DNA from: Bacteroidetes bacterium UBA6183
Lineage (GTDB): Bacteria > Bacteroidota > Bacteroidia > UKL13-3
Length of the DNA stretch: 64,000 nucleotides
NCBI GenBank assembly: GCA_002422865.1
Contig: DITN01000031.1
Coordinates: 13,498 to 77,497 of the forward strand
Direction: 5' to 3'
Below, piece after piece: positions 18,542 to 27,265 of this stretch. Under the pieces are notes generated by a model. It was not told where the DNA came from. It did no database searches and saw only the letters and a program-made list of their open reading frames with translations. A program made the translations under genes and the position numbers. Every line of letters begins with the position of its first letter. Position 1 is the first letter of the stretch.

Positions 18542-19306
18542 ATGTTAGAAATTAAAGATTTAAAAGCAGAAATTGAAGGAAAAAAAATCCTTAACGGAAT
18601 AAACTTGGTGGTTAAACCTGGTGAAGTTCACGCTATAATGGGCCCAAACGGTGCCGGAAAAAGTACCTTGTCATCCGTATTGGCAGGTAGAGCAGATTAT
18701 GTTGTAACCGGTGGTGAAGTAAGTTTTAATGGAAAAGATTTATTGGAAATGTCGCCTGAAGATAGGGCACGTGAAGGTGTGTTTTTGGCATTCCAATATC
18801 CGGTTGAAATTCCGGGCGTAAGTACAACCAATTTCTTGAAAACTGCCATTAACGAAAAACGCAAATACTTGGGTCAAGAACCTATGGAAGCTACTGCCTT
18901 TTTAAAGTTTATGCGCGAAAAAATGGAGTTGATGGAAATGGATAAAGCATTAACCAGCCGTAGTTTAAACGAAGGTTTTAGTGGTGGAGAGAAAAAACGT
19001 AATGAGGTTTTTCAAATGGCCATGTTAGAGCCTAAATTAACCATTATGGACGAAACCGATTCGGGTTTGGATATAGATGCATTGCGTCTGGTATCAGCAG
19101 GTGTTAACAAATTAAAAGATGGCGAACGTTCGTTTGTGGTGATAACACATTACCAACGTTTATTAGATTACATCGTACCTGATTTTGTGCACGTGTTATA
19201 CAAAGGAAGAATTGTTAAAAGTGGTGATGCTTCGCTTGCTAAAGAGTTAGAGGTTAAGGGTTACGACTGGATTAAGACTGAAGTGGAACAAGAAGCTAAC
19301 GCTTAA
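18542..19306 (+). CDS. sufC: Fe-S cluster assembly ATPase SufC
   Basis: An ABC-type ATPase of 254 residues from ATG 18542, which opens MLEIKDLKAEIEGKK as most SufC proteins do. An ATG at 18518 adds eight residues and cannot be excluded. Walker A is GPNGAGKST, the ABC signature is FSGGEKKR, Walker B is LTIMDETDSGLD, and a switch His lies in VVITHYQRLL. SufC powers conformational change of the SufBC2D scaffold and has no membrane partner. It lies between sufB and sufD. Confidence 0.97.
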   Translation: MLEIKDLKAEIEGKKILNGINLVVKPGEVHAIMGPNGAGKSTLSSVLAGRADYVVTGGEVSFNGKDLLEMSPEDRAREGVFLAFQYPVEIPGVSTTNFLKTAINEKRKYLGQEPMEATAFLKFMREKMELMEMDKALTSRSLNEGFSGGEKKRNEVFQMAMLEPKLTIMDETDSGLDIDALRLVSAGVNKLKDGERSFVVITHYQRLLDYIVPDFVHVLYKGRIVKSGDASLAKELEVKGYDWIKTEVEQEANA

Positions 19307-19382
19307 TCCTAGTCACATTAATTTTCATTTCGAAACGAGCTCAACTTAGCTAACTTAGAATTTAGTATTTTAAAATACAACC

Positions 19383-20669
19383 ATGTTATTAGAGACCATA
19401 AAAAAAGATTTCGTTCAATACAAAGCACAAGCCGAACAAGGTGAGTTTTTAACCTTGCGCGAACAAGCTTTTGCCGAGTTTGAAAAATTAGGTTTCCCAA
19501 CCACCAAACACGAGGAGTGGAAGTACACCAATTTGAAATCGATTACCGATAAAACATTTCAAAGCACTTGCGAAATAAAAAGCTTGGTTAACGAATTGTT
19601 TAACGCATCCATAGAATCAAAACTTACTGCCAACTTTTTGGTGTTTGTTAATGGTTCGTTGGTAAACGAGTTATCAAAAATTATTGAGCAGGACAACAAC
19701 ATTGTTATTTCAAGTATAGCTGCTGCGCGCAAAAACAATCAAACCATATTTAACCAACACTTTGGTAAATATGCCAAAGTGGAGGGTGAAGCCATGAATG
19801 CTTTAAATACGGCATTGTTAAGTGATGGCGCTTTTGTTTTTGTGCCTAAGGGTAAAACAGTAACGCATCCGGTGGTAATTTTTAACATCAGCGATGCTTC
19901 CGATTTAAATGTATTGGCTCAACCACGTAACTTAATTGTTGCCGAAGAAAGCAGCTCGGTTACTTTGGTAGAAACTTACTATGCAGTGGGTGCAAACGCA
20001 TCGTTTACCAATGTGGTTACCGAAACTTATGCAGGTAAAAACGCCCATGTTGAACATTACAAAATTCAACAACAAGGTGGCGAATCCTACCAAAATAACT
20101 TTACCCAAATTTTTCAAGAGGCTGATACCAATATTAACCATGTTACTTTAACTTTAGATGGAACAATGGTGCGCAATAACCTTCATTTTTACATGAATGG
20201 AGAGCATTGCAACAGCTTATTGTACGGACTTTATGTTACCGATAACAAAGATTTTGTAGACAACCACACCCGTGTTGATCATGCAAAACCCAATTGTTTT
20301 AGTGACGAGAAATATAAAGGCATTTTAAAAGACCAATCAACTGCGGTGTTTAACGGTAAGATTATGGTTCATTTAGATGCTCAAAAAACCAATGCATACC
20401 AACGTAACCAAAACATATTGTTAAGCGATGATGCTACTGTTAACACCAAACCGCAATTAGAAATTTTTGCCGATGATGTAAAATGTACGCATGGAGCTAC
20501 TATTGGCGAGTTGGATGAAGAGCCTATGTTTTATTTACGTAGCAGAGGTATTCCTGAAAATGTAGCGCGCAAATTATTGTTAAACGCTTTTGCTGACGAC
20601 ATTGCTGAGAAAATTAAAATACCTGAGTTAGTGGAGTTGTTGGAGAATTTGATCGATGAGAAGTTGTAG
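19383..20669 (+). CDS. sufD: Fe-S cluster assembly protein SufD
   Basis: A 428-residue paralogue of SufB that forms the SufBC2D scaffold. Seen: N-terminal helix with FEKLGFPTTKHEEWKYTNLKSI, typical of SufD, then the beta-helix core and the closing CTHGATIGELDEEPMFYLRSRGIPENVARKLLLNAFA. Length is normal. The stop codon at 20667-20669 lies only 6 bp before the left end of the inserted GxxExxY element, so the gene itself is intact. Confidence 0.96.
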   Translation: MLLETIKKDFVQYKAQAEQGEFLTLREQAFAEFEKLGFPTTKHEEWKYTNLKSITDKTFQSTCEIKSLVNELFNASIESKLTANFLVFVNGSLVNELSKIIEQDNNIVISSIAAARKNNQTIFNQHFGKYAKVEGEAMNALNTALLSDGAFVFVPKGKTVTHPVVIFNISDASDLNVLAQPRNLIVAEESSSVTLVETYYAVGANASFTNVVTETYAGKNAHVEHYKIQQQGGESYQNNFTQIFQEADTNINHVTLTLDGTMVRNNLHFYMNGEHCNSLLYGLYVTDNKDFVDNHTRVDHAKPNCFSDEKYKGILKDQSTAVFNGKIMVHLDAQKTNAYQRNQNILLSDDATVNTKPQLEIFADDVKCTHGATIGELDEEPMFYLRSRGIPENVARKLLLNAFADDIAEKIKIPELVELLENLIDEKL

Positions 20670-20675
20670 GTGAAG

Positions 20676-20714
20676 TAGCACAGATTAGCACGGATTTTGG
20701 GATTACACTGATTG
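20676..20714 (+). repeat. Left terminal inverted repeat of the GxxExxY element
   Basis: The outer 12 bases are TAGCACAGATTA. The inner part ends ATTACACTGATTG and matches the reverse complement of the right end except in the middle 14-16 bases. Confidence 0.7.
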
Positions 20715-20732
20715 TATAGTTTCTAAAAGATT

Positions 20733-21137
20733 ATGGATATTGTAGAAGAACCGATAAGTGAATATGAACAGTTTCCTTTAAAGGACGAGACTTATGGTAT
20801 TATTGGTGCTTGTATGAATGTGTATAACGAATTGGGTAATGGTTTTCTGGAGGCTGTTTATCAAGATGCGTTAGAGATTGAATTTCAGTTGTTGAATATA
20901 CCTTATCAAAGAGAAGTGCCTTATCAAGTGACTTACAAAGGACGAAAATTGAATAGAAAGTACATCGCTGATTTTATTATGTACGACTCTATTGTATTGG
21001 AACTAAAGGCCCAAGAATTTTTAGTAAGAGCAAATCATAGTCAAGTTGTAAATTACCTAAAAGCCTCTAAACATAGAGTAGGGCTACTCATTAATTTCGG
21101 AGAAAAATCATTGGTATACAAACGTTTTATAAAATAA
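20733..21137 (+). CDS. GxxExxY protein
   Basis: A 134-residue protein of the GxxExxY family (named for GFLEAVY, residues about 37-43). The family fold contains a PD-(D/E)XK-like core: here DALEIEF, YIADFIMYDSIVLELKAQ (candidate D and E-x-K residues), and the C-terminal VGLLINFG. Function is not established. Such genes are scattered singly through bacterial genomes, often flanked by short repeats like those seen here. It lies in the suf operon, in the same orientation, but has no evident role in Fe-S assembly. Confidence 0.9.
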   Translation: MDIVEEPISEYEQFPLKDETYGIIGACMNVYNELGNGFLEAVYQDALEIEFQLLNIPYQREVPYQVTYKGRKLNRKYIADFIMYDSIVLELKAQEFLVRANHSQVVNYLKASKHRVGLLINFGEKSLVYKRFIK

Positions 21138-21144
21138 CCTAAAC

Positions 21145-21185
21145 CAATCTGTGTAATTTGCGTAATCAACATTTAATCTGTGCTA
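21145..21185 (-). repeat. Right terminal inverted repeat, overlapping the sufS start codon
   Basis: Reverse complement of the left end over the outer 12 bases (21174-21185) and over an inner ATTACACAGATTG. The sufS GTG start (21180-21182) and the next codon lie inside the outermost 12 bases. Confidence 0.7.
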
Positions 21186-22421
21186 AAAAATAATATCTCA
21201 CATATCCGCGCTCAGTTTCCAATACTTCACCAAGAAGTTAACGGAAAGCCATTGGTGTATTTTGATAATGCGGCTACCACACAAAAGCCCAAGCAGGTTA
21301 TTGATGCGTTGCAACGTTATTACGAGTTAGACAATGCCAACATACACAGGGCTGCGCATACGTTAGCATCCCGCTCTACCGATTATTTTGAAGCAACCCG
21401 CAAAACCATACAACAATTTATAAATGCCAAAGAAGAAGCCGAGTGTATTTTTACCAAAGGTGTAACTGAAGGCATAAACTTAGTTGCACAAACTTGGGGC
21501 AGGGCTAATTTAAAGGCCGGTGATGAGGTGTTGATTACCACCATGGAGCACCATAGCAATATTGTGCCGTGGCAAATGATTTGCGAAGAAAAAGGAGCAA
21601 CGTTAAAAGTAATACCCATAAATGATGCCGGTGAGTTGTTGATGGATGAGTTTGATCAACTGTTATCAACCCAAACAAAAATAGTAGCTTGTGTATGGGT
21701 AAGTAACGCACTTGGAACCATTAATCCTGTTGAAGAAATGATACAAAAAGCCCATGCTGTTGGTGCGAAAGTATTGTTGGATGGTGCACAAGCCTGCTCG
21801 CATATGCCGGTAGATGTGCAAGCTTTAGATTGCGATTTTTTAACCATATCATCGCACAAACTATACGGCCCAACCGGTGTAGGTGTGCTTTATGGCAAAC
21901 GCGAATTGTTAGATGCCATGCCGCCTTATCATGGTGGTGGCGAAATGATTAAAGAAGTAACCTTCGAAAAAACTACCTACAACGAAATACCATATAAGTT
22001 TGAAGCCGGAACACCCAATATTGGAGATGTAATTGCATTTAAATATGCTTTAGATTATGTGAATGAGTTGGGTAAAGAAAATATAGCAGCACACGAAAAT
22101 CAACTGTTAAAACATTTTGTGGATGGTATTTCCCAAATAAACCAAACCAACAACAACGCCATAACCTTAGTAGGAACGGCAAAAAATAAGGTTTCGGTTC
22201 AATCATTTACCATTCATAACATGCATCATTTTGATGTAGGCATGATGTTAGATGCCAAAGGAATTGCCGTGCGCACCGGGCATCATTGCACACAACCTTT
22301 GATGCAACGTTTTAAATTGGAAGGAACCATAAGGGCCTCTTTTGCTTTGTACAACACCACCCAAGAAGTTGATTCCCTGCTGCAAGCGTTAAGTTCTATT
22401 GTTAAATTTTCAAACAGATAA
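21180..22421 (+). CDS. sufS: Cysteine desulfurase SufS
   Basis: A 413-residue PLP enzyme that takes sulfur from cysteine for Fe-S assembly. Seen: VYFDNAATTQKP near residue 30, EHHSNIVPWQ, the PLP Lys in TISSHKLYGPTG, and the persulfide Cys in GHHCTQPLM. The full N-terminal helix (LKNNISHIRAQFPIL) is needed, so the start must be the GTG at 21180; there is no ATG or other start between it and the conserved core. This GTG lies inside the right inverted repeat of the GxxExxY element, an unusual origin for a start codon. SufE follows after 6 bp. Confidence 0.95.
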   Translation: MLKNNISHIRAQFPILHQEVNGKPLVYFDNAATTQKPKQVIDALQRYYELDNANIHRAAHTLASRSTDYFEATRKTIQQFINAKEEAECIFTKGVTEGINLVAQTWGRANLKAGDEVLITTMEHHSNIVPWQMICEEKGATLKVIPINDAGELLMDEFDQLLSTQTKIVACVWVSNALGTINPVEEMIQKAHAVGAKVLLDGAQACSHMPVDVQALDCDFLTISSHKLYGPTGVGVLYGKRELLDAMPPYHGGGEMIKEVTFEKTTYNEIPYKFEAGTPNIGDVIAFKYALDYVNELGKENIAAHENQLLKHFVDGISQINQTNNNAITLVGTAKNKVSVQSFTIHNMHHFDVGMMLDAKGIAVRTGHHCTQPLMQRFKLEGTIRASFALYNTTQEVDSLLQALSSIVKFSNR

Positions 22422-22427
22422 TAAACC

Positions 22428-22853
22428 TTGACAACCACCGATATACAAAACGAAATTATAGATAACTTCTCGCTGTTTGATGGCGATATGGAAAGCACTT
22501 TGTTTTACTTAATGGACTTAGGTAAAAAATTGCCAACCATGCCTGATGCACATAAAACAGAAGATTATATAGTAAAAGGTTGCCAAAGTAAAGTGTGGGT
22601 TTTCCCTACGTTTACAGATGGTAAAGTGTATTTTGAAGCGGATAGCAATACAGAAATTACCAAAGGTTTGGTGTTTTTATTGTGGAGCATTTGGAACGGA
22701 CAAACACCTGATGAAATTTTAAACAGTGAATTGTTTTTTATTGATAAAATTGGCATGAGCCGCATGATTGGGAGTCAGCGGAGTAATGGTTTTGCCAGCA
22801 TGATTAAACAGATGAAATTGTATGCATTGGCCTATAAAACTAAAGGTGCTTAG
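22428..22853 (+). CDS. sufE: Sulfur acceptor SufE (TTG start)
   Basis: A 141-residue protein that accepts persulfide sulfur from SufS and passes it to SufB. The family N-terminus (TDIQNEIIDNFSLFDG) is complete only if translation starts at TTG 22428, 6 bp after the sufS stop; the first ATG is inside a conserved helix. The active Cys is in YIVKGCQSKVW. The C-terminal SRMIGSQRSNGFASMIKQMK is the SufE signature that docks on SufS. Confidence 0.94.
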   Translation: MTTTDIQNEIIDNFSLFDGDMESTLFYLMDLGKKLPTMPDAHKTEDYIVKGCQSKVWVFPTFTDGKVYFEADSNTEITKGLVFLLWSIWNGQTPDEILNSELFFIDKIGMSRMIGSQRSNGFASMIKQMKLYALAYKTKGA

Positions 22854-22913
22854 TGCTGTTTTGATTTAGAACTAAAAATTGATAATATAAAAAGGCGAGA
22901 GCCAAATAGAGTT

Positions 22914-23249
22914 ATGGAAGAAACGACTAAACCAACCAAAAACTTTGTTGATGTTCAAAACGAAGCGATTCAGGTGATACAAACGGTGTACGACCCTGAA
23001 ATACCCGTAAACATATACGAGTTGGGTTTGATATATGAGGTAAATGTAAACAACGATTTAGATATAGAAATCATCATGTCGTTAACCTCTCCTTTTTGTC
23101 CGGCTGCACAAAGTATGCCTGCAGAAATTAAAGAGAAACTACTTACCATTGAAGGTGTAAATAATGTGGAAGTAAAAATAACTTTTGATCCACCATGGAG
23201 TCAGGATTTAATGAGCGAAAGTGCTAAGCTACAACTTGGATTTATGTAG
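22914..23249 (+). CDS. SUF system protein SufT-like (DUF59/MIP18 family)
   Basis: A 111-residue MIP18 (DUF59) protein. Seen: VIQTVYDPEIPVNIYELGLIYEVNV, LTSPFCPAAQSMP with the conserved Cys, and the closing FDPPWSQDLMSESAKLQLG. Members in suf operons (SufT) help mature Fe-S proteins, probably at the delivery step. Last gene of the suf operon, 60 bp after sufE and followed by a terminator. Confidence 0.92.
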   Translation: MEETTKPTKNFVDVQNEAIQVIQTVYDPEIPVNIYELGLIYEVNVNNDLDIEIIMSLTSPFCPAAQSMPAEIKEKLLTIEGVNNVEVKITFDPPWSQDLMSESAKLQLGFM

Positions 23250-23254
23250 TTAAA

Positions 23255-23290
23255 CAAAAGCCCTAATACCTAAGCGTGTTGGGGCTTTTG
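23255..23290 (+). terminator. Terminator of the suf operon
   Basis: The outer arms CAAAAGCCC (23255-23263) and GGGCTTTTG (23282-23290) form a stem with an interrupted inner part. It lies just after the last suf gene. Confidence 0.75.
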
Positions 23291-23317
23291 TCATATTTTA
23301 GTTAAAGCAATTTAATG

Positions 23318-23348
23318 TTTGTTAAGCATTAATAATTTGATAACTTTG
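23318..23348 (+). promoter_or_regulatory. Promoter of the M36 protease gene (TTTG-19-TAACTTTG)
   Basis: A -33 TTTG at 23318-23321 and an exact -7 TAnnTTTG box at 23341-23348, separated by 19 bp, the textbook Bacteroidota arrangement. The ATG at 23359 is only 10 bp after the -7 box, so the leader is a few bases at most. Confidence 0.7.
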
Positions 23349-23358
23349 AGATTACGGA

Positions 23359-25932
23359 ATGAAAAACAAACTATACACACTACTATTAAGTGCACTGTTA
23401 ACACTGGGTGTTCAAGCACAACAAACCATCGAAACCAAAATTAAAAGTGCATTACTTTTGCAAGGTTTTACACCCACCGATGTTGAGCAAATCATCATTA
23501 CCAATCAATACACCTCCAAACACAATGGTGTTACCCATGTTTATTTTCGACAAAAATACCAAGGTATAGAAGTGTTTAACGGAGTAGGTAGCATCCACTT
23601 AAAAAACAACCAAACCGTTACTTTTAACCAAAGTTTTGTTAAAGATATTGCCGTAAAAGCACAAGCGCTAAAAGTTAACGTTACACCTAATACGGCCATG
23701 TATGCCACTGCTAATCATTTGGCATTACAAGCTCCTTTAGTATTAGCTAAAACATCTTTTCCATTGGTTGATAACAAACTTACATTAAACGATGATGCCG
23801 TTTCTACTGAACCTATAAACGTACAATTGTATTATTACTTAACCGAGGCAGGTACCTTAAAATTAGCCTACAACACCAACTGGCTTGATGCCAAAACAAA
23901 CAATTGGTGGAATGTTAGGGTTGATGCCGCAAACGGTGAAGTGATTGATAAAAACAATTGGAGTGTGAGTTGCAATAACCAAAGCCATCATCATGCAACA
24001 ACATTAGTAACCACACAATCAAACATTAAACAAACAACCCCAAGTACATTGAAAAAACGTAGCGATGGCGCTGCATACAACGCGTTACCTTTAGGTGTTG
24101 AAAGCCCTAATCACGGCAGCCGCAAATTATTGGTAAACCCAAGCGATTCGTTGGCTTCGCCTTATGGTTGGCATGATACCAATGCTGTTGCAGGTGCTGA
24201 ATACACCATTACAGCTGGTAATAATGTGTATGCATCAGAAGATAAAGACAACAATAACATTGCAGGATATAGTCCTGATGGTGGACCTAACTTAGCTTTC
24301 GATTACCCTTATGATATGTTGGGTTCTAACAAAGGCAATTTAAATGCGGCCATTACCAACCTTTTTGTTTGGAATAACTTTATGCATGATGTGATGTACC
24401 ATTACGGGTTTGATGAAGAGTCGGGTAATTTCCAATTTAATAACTATGGCAGAGGCGGTAAAGGAAATGATGCCGTGAATGCTGATGCACAAGATGGAAG
24501 TGGAACAGGTAATGCAAATTTTGCTACACCTGCTGATGGACAAAAACCTCGCATGCAAATGTACTTATGGCCCAGAACGGGAGTTACTTTACCATCGCCT
24601 TATGTAAAAATGATTGATAACAGCAGAACTGATTCTACGCCTGCTGTATTGGCTGCTTTTGGTGGTAAAACATTTGATTTAATTAGAAAAGAATTGGTAT
24701 TGGTAAACGATGGAAGCACCAATACATTAGGCTGTAGTGCCTTTGTGGGTGATTACACCGGTAAAGTAGTATTAATTGATAGAGGCACTTGTAATTTTCC
24801 TACCAAGGTAAGAAACGCACAAAATGCCGGAGCTGTAATGGCCATTGTGGTTAACTCGAGCACGCAAGCACCTTATCAAATGACAGGTACACCATCTTCT
24901 GATATTACCATTCCGGCTATTATGATTAGTAAGGTTGCAGGCGATTCTTTAAAAGCGCGTTTGTTGCGCGACAGTGTATTTGTATCTTTAAATCCGGATA
25001 TTGATTTTAGCGGAGTGTATGATAGTGATTTTGACAATGCCGTAATTGCACACGAGTATGGTCATGGTATTTCGAATCGTTTAACCGGTGGTCCGGCCAA
25101 CTCTAATTGTTTAACCAACCAAGAGCAAGTAGGCGAGGGTTGGAGCGACTTTTTTGGTTTGGTACTTACACATGGTGCAATGGACTCTGTTGAGCGTGCA
25201 CGTGGCGTAGGAACATGGTTGAGCTACCAGGCCATCAGCGGTACAGGTATTAGAACTTACCGCTACAGCCGCAACATGACCACCAATCCATCAACTTACA
25301 ATTATATTAAAACAGCTTCTATCCCTCACGGTGTTGGTGCTGTATGGTGCAGCATGTTGTACGATTTGTATTGGAATTTAATTGATAAGTATGGCTACGA
25401 CAGTAATTTATACAGTGGTACCGGAGGAAACAACCGCGCTTTACAATTGGTAATTGACGGATTAAAGTTGCAACCATGTAACCCGGGTTTTGTTGATGCG
25501 CGTGATGCTATTTTAGCAGCCGACAAAATGAACAACAACGGAGCAGACAGTGCTATCATTTGGAGCACTTTTGCACGCAGGGGTTTAGGTTATTCAGCCG
25601 ACCAAGGAACAACAGCTTCTCGTACCGATGGAACAGCAGCATTTGATTTACCTCCAAATACTTCAACCGGATTAAATGAGTTGAACAAAGAAAGTGGTAT
25701 GAGTTTTTGGCCAAACCCTAACCAAGGCGAGTTTGAAATTTTAATGCCTAAAGGAGCAACAACTATTGATGTAGAGTTGTATGATATAACAGGAAAACAA
25801 GTTTACAACCAAACTTTAACCGGCACCGAAACCGTTACCATTAACGCCAAAGGATTACCAATAGGTGTGTACATTTTAAAAACACAAAGCAACGGTAAAA
25901 TATTTACAGGTAAGTTATTAATCACAGAGTAG
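23359..25932 (+). CDS. Secreted M36 (fungalysin) metalloprotease with type IX sorting domain
   Basis: An 857-residue protein: signal peptide (cleavage near VQAQ), an FTP/PepSY-type propeptide (about 25-190, containing THVYFRQKYQGIEVFN), then the M36 catalytic domain with a PA insert around residues 455-545 (GKVVLIDRGTCNFPTKVRNAQNAGA). The zinc site is HEYGH (H565, E566, H569) with the third ligand E593 in EGWSDFF. The last 75 residues (FWPNPNQGEFEI... GVYILKTQSNG... KLLITE) are a Por sorting domain, so it is secreted by T9SS as a zymogen for degrading extracellular proteins. A terminator follows. Confidence 0.95.
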   Translation: MKNKLYTLLLSALLTLGVQAQQTIETKIKSALLLQGFTPTDVEQIIITNQYTSKHNGVTHVYFRQKYQGIEVFNGVGSIHLKNNQTVTFNQSFVKDIAVKAQALKVNVTPNTAMYATANHLALQAPLVLAKTSFPLVDNKLTLNDDAVSTEPINVQLYYYLTEAGTLKLAYNTNWLDAKTNNWWNVRVDAANGEVIDKNNWSVSCNNQSHHHATTLVTTQSNIKQTTPSTLKKRSDGAAYNALPLGVESPNHGSRKLLVNPSDSLASPYGWHDTNAVAGAEYTITAGNNVYASEDKDNNNIAGYSPDGGPNLAFDYPYDMLGSNKGNLNAAITNLFVWNNFMHDVMYHYGFDEESGNFQFNNYGRGGKGNDAVNADAQDGSGTGNANFATPADGQKPRMQMYLWPRTGVTLPSPYVKMIDNSRTDSTPAVLAAFGGKTFDLIRKELVLVNDGSTNTLGCSAFVGDYTGKVVLIDRGTCNFPTKVRNAQNAGAVMAIVVNSSTQAPYQMTGTPSSDITIPAIMISKVAGDSLKARLLRDSVFVSLNPDIDFSGVYDSDFDNAVIAHEYGHGISNRLTGGPANSNCLTNQEQVGEGWSDFFGLVLTHGAMDSVERARGVGTWLSYQAISGTGIRTYRYSRNMTTNPSTYNYIKTASIPHGVGAVWCSMLYDLYWNLIDKYGYDSNLYSGTGGNNRALQLVIDGLKLQPCNPGFVDARDAILAADKMNNNGADSAIIWSTFARRGLGYSADQGTTASRTDGTAAFDLPPNTSTGLNELNKESGMSFWPNPNQGEFEILMPKGATTIDVELYDITGKQVYNQTLTGTETVTINAKGLPIGVYILKTQSNGKIFTGKLLITE

Positions 25933-25954
25933 TACCAAAACCGACTTAAAATAT

Positions 25955-25990
25955 AAAGCGAGGCTTCCAAAGGGGGAGCCTCGCTTTTTT
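25955..25990. terminator. Terminator between the M36 gene and the convergent DUF6326 gene
   Basis: The arms AAAGCGAGGCT (25955-25965) and AGCCTCGCTTT (25977-25987) form a perfect 11-bp stem followed by a T tract on the plus strand and preceded by an A-rich stretch, so it may act in both directions. Confidence 0.8.
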
Positions 25991-26018
25991 GTTAAACGCC
26001 AGTTGGCGTGCTAGTTTT

Positions 26019-26438
26019 TTACGCTTCCATACGGGGCCATTTCCATGCATAACGGATAATTAGACCAAGCAGAATAACTTCTACAACAGCAGCAAACACC
26101 ATATGCATCCATGCTTCTCCTGCCAAATTAAATAACATATATGGTATTAAAACGATAGCCACCATGATATTTACTAATCGATTTATTTTAGCCGGCAAAA
26201 TAACAGACAGAAAAACCATCAGCATTGGAATTGTAGCTAAGAACAATGCTATAAAAATAAATCCTTGTGTAATATCAAATACAAATACTTTTCCTTTCAA
26301 TATATCAGCCACTTTACCCGGCATATATAGAGCAAAATGGTCAACATAAACATAAAGAAACATAAAACTCGTCCACAGTGCTGCAAGCTTTAGATTCACA
26401 CTTACGTTGATGTCTTTCAGTTCATTTTGTGTATGCAT
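26019..26438 (-). CDS. DUF6326-type membrane protein
   Basis: A 139-residue protein with four membrane helices. The pattern VNLKLAALWTSFMFLYVYVDHFALYMPGKV matches my memory of the DUF6326 family, of unknown function. It lies 10 bp after the stop codon of the outer-membrane-type gene at 26449-27072, in the same orientation, so it probably shares the promoter and palindromic operator upstream of that gene. Confidence 0.7.
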   Translation of the reverse strand: MHTQNELKDINVSVNLKLAALWTSFMFLYVYVDHFALYMPGKVADILKGKVFVFDITQGFIFIALFLATIPMLMVFLSVILPAKINRLVNIMVAIVLIPYMLFNLAGEAWMHMVFAAVVEVILLGLIIRYAWKWPRMEA

Positions 26439-26448
26439 AAACGATTAA

Positions 26449-27072
26449 TTAAAAGTTAAAGCCAATATGCAAACCCGGTTCAGGTGTCCATTTTGGCCAC
26501 TTGTCATCTTTTTCTTTAAATCCATCGGGCATTTTGGTGTAAAAAGCACGACCGGCAATACCAAGAGATGGTTCTATAAAAAACTTATCCTTAAAAAGTT
26601 TAACGTGATAGCCAACGCGATAGGTGTTGAATATAATAAAACCATTCCCCACTTTATCACCGTTTTCATTCCTGAATGTTTGCCACATAGGCGTTGCATG
26701 TGCTGCTAAATAAAGTCCTTTCCAAACATACCTTTGATAAGCTAGGCCAATTCCATATTCTCTTATATAACCGGGAAATTTCTCTTCAGGTGTTCCATAT
26801 GCTTTATTATAAAAGGGGTTAATACCTAGAGGCCAAGCATGTTTCCATGTTATTAGTTCAAGTGAAATGACATCTTTTCCTGTAATACGATAACCTAAAT
26901 TGAGTTGAGCGAATCCCGGTGGATTTACCTTGTCTAAATTACCTACTACAAACAAAGTACTACCAACAAACCAGCGTTTATAAGTGCTGTCTGTTTTATC
27001 ATATTGCGCTTTAAGGTGAATTGAAAAGGAACTTAAAAGTGCAATGAAGAGCATGATTTTTTTCTTTTGCAT
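26449..27072 (-). CDS. Predicted outer-membrane or periplasmic beta-rich protein, paralogue A
   Basis: A 207-residue protein starting MQKKKIMLFIALLSSF, with a signal peptide ending near LKAQ. The start at 27072 is chosen because an upstream in-frame ATG at 27102 would lie inside the -7 box. Alternating hydrophobic/aromatic strands (GIGLAYQRYVWKGLYLAAHA, FIIFNTYRVGYHVKLFKDKFFIEPSLGIA) and a terminal Phe (IGFNF) suggest a small outer-membrane barrel. It shares STYKRW-V-GSTL and a common layout with the protein encoded just upstream (27266-27883), so the pair is a tandem duplication. Function unknown. Both copies have the same palindrome upstream. Confidence 0.75.
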   Translation of the reverse strand: MQKKKIMLFIALLSSFSIHLKAQYDKTDSTYKRWFVGSTLFVVGNLDKVNPPGFAQLNLGYRITGKDVISLELITWKHAWPLGINPFYNKAYGTPEEKFPGYIREYGIGLAYQRYVWKGLYLAAHATPMWQTFRNENGDKVGNGFIIFNTYRVGYHVKLFKDKFFIEPSLGIAGRAFYTKMPDGFKEKDDKWPKWTPEPGLHIGFNF

Positions 27073-27099
27073 AGCTATTGTTGTTGTTAAATGATGGTA

Positions 27100-27107
27100 C
27101 AAAAGTA
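27100..27107 (-). promoter_or_regulatory. -7 promoter box of paralogue A (TACTTTTG)
   Basis: Exact TAnnTTTG on the minus strand. There is no TTTG at the -33 position, which fits dependence on an activator bound at the palindrome 23 bp upstream. Confidence 0.7.
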
Positions 27108-27130
27108 AATTGGTAAGGTGCTATAAGTCG

Positions 27131-27144
27131 TTCACTTAAGTGAA
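27131..27144. promoter_or_regulatory. Palindromic operator, copy A (TTCACTTAAGTGAA)
   Basis: A perfect 14-bp palindrome inside a 21-bp stretch (27128-27148) repeated exactly at 27941-27961. It is 23 bp upstream of the -7 box, placing its centre near -41 from the expected transcription start, the class II activator position of Crp/Fnr proteins. The Crp/Fnr gene lies next door. Confidence 0.75.
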
Positions 27145-27265
27145 GAAATGTGGTTAGTTTTTTTAATAAATCAGGTTACTGGTGTGTTTGTGCAATACCG
27201 ATTTTTGTAGTATTACACAAGACCAAACGTTTGTTGTAAATTGAGGTAGTTGTTATTTTTTTAAA

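Larger units (their letters stand above)
20676..21185. mobile_element. GxxExxY element inserted in the suf operon
   Basis: A 510-bp segment bounded by a perfect 12-bp inverted repeat: TAGCACAGATTA at 20676-20687 and its reverse complement at 21174-21185. The similarity extends inward to imperfect arms of about 40 bp (20676-20714 and 21145-21185), both containing ATTACACnGATTG. It carries one gene, the GxxExxY protein, and separates sufD from sufS, genes that are normally adjacent. No target-site duplication is evident. I infer a mobile or domesticated cassette; the transposing enzyme is not known. Confidence 0.6.
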
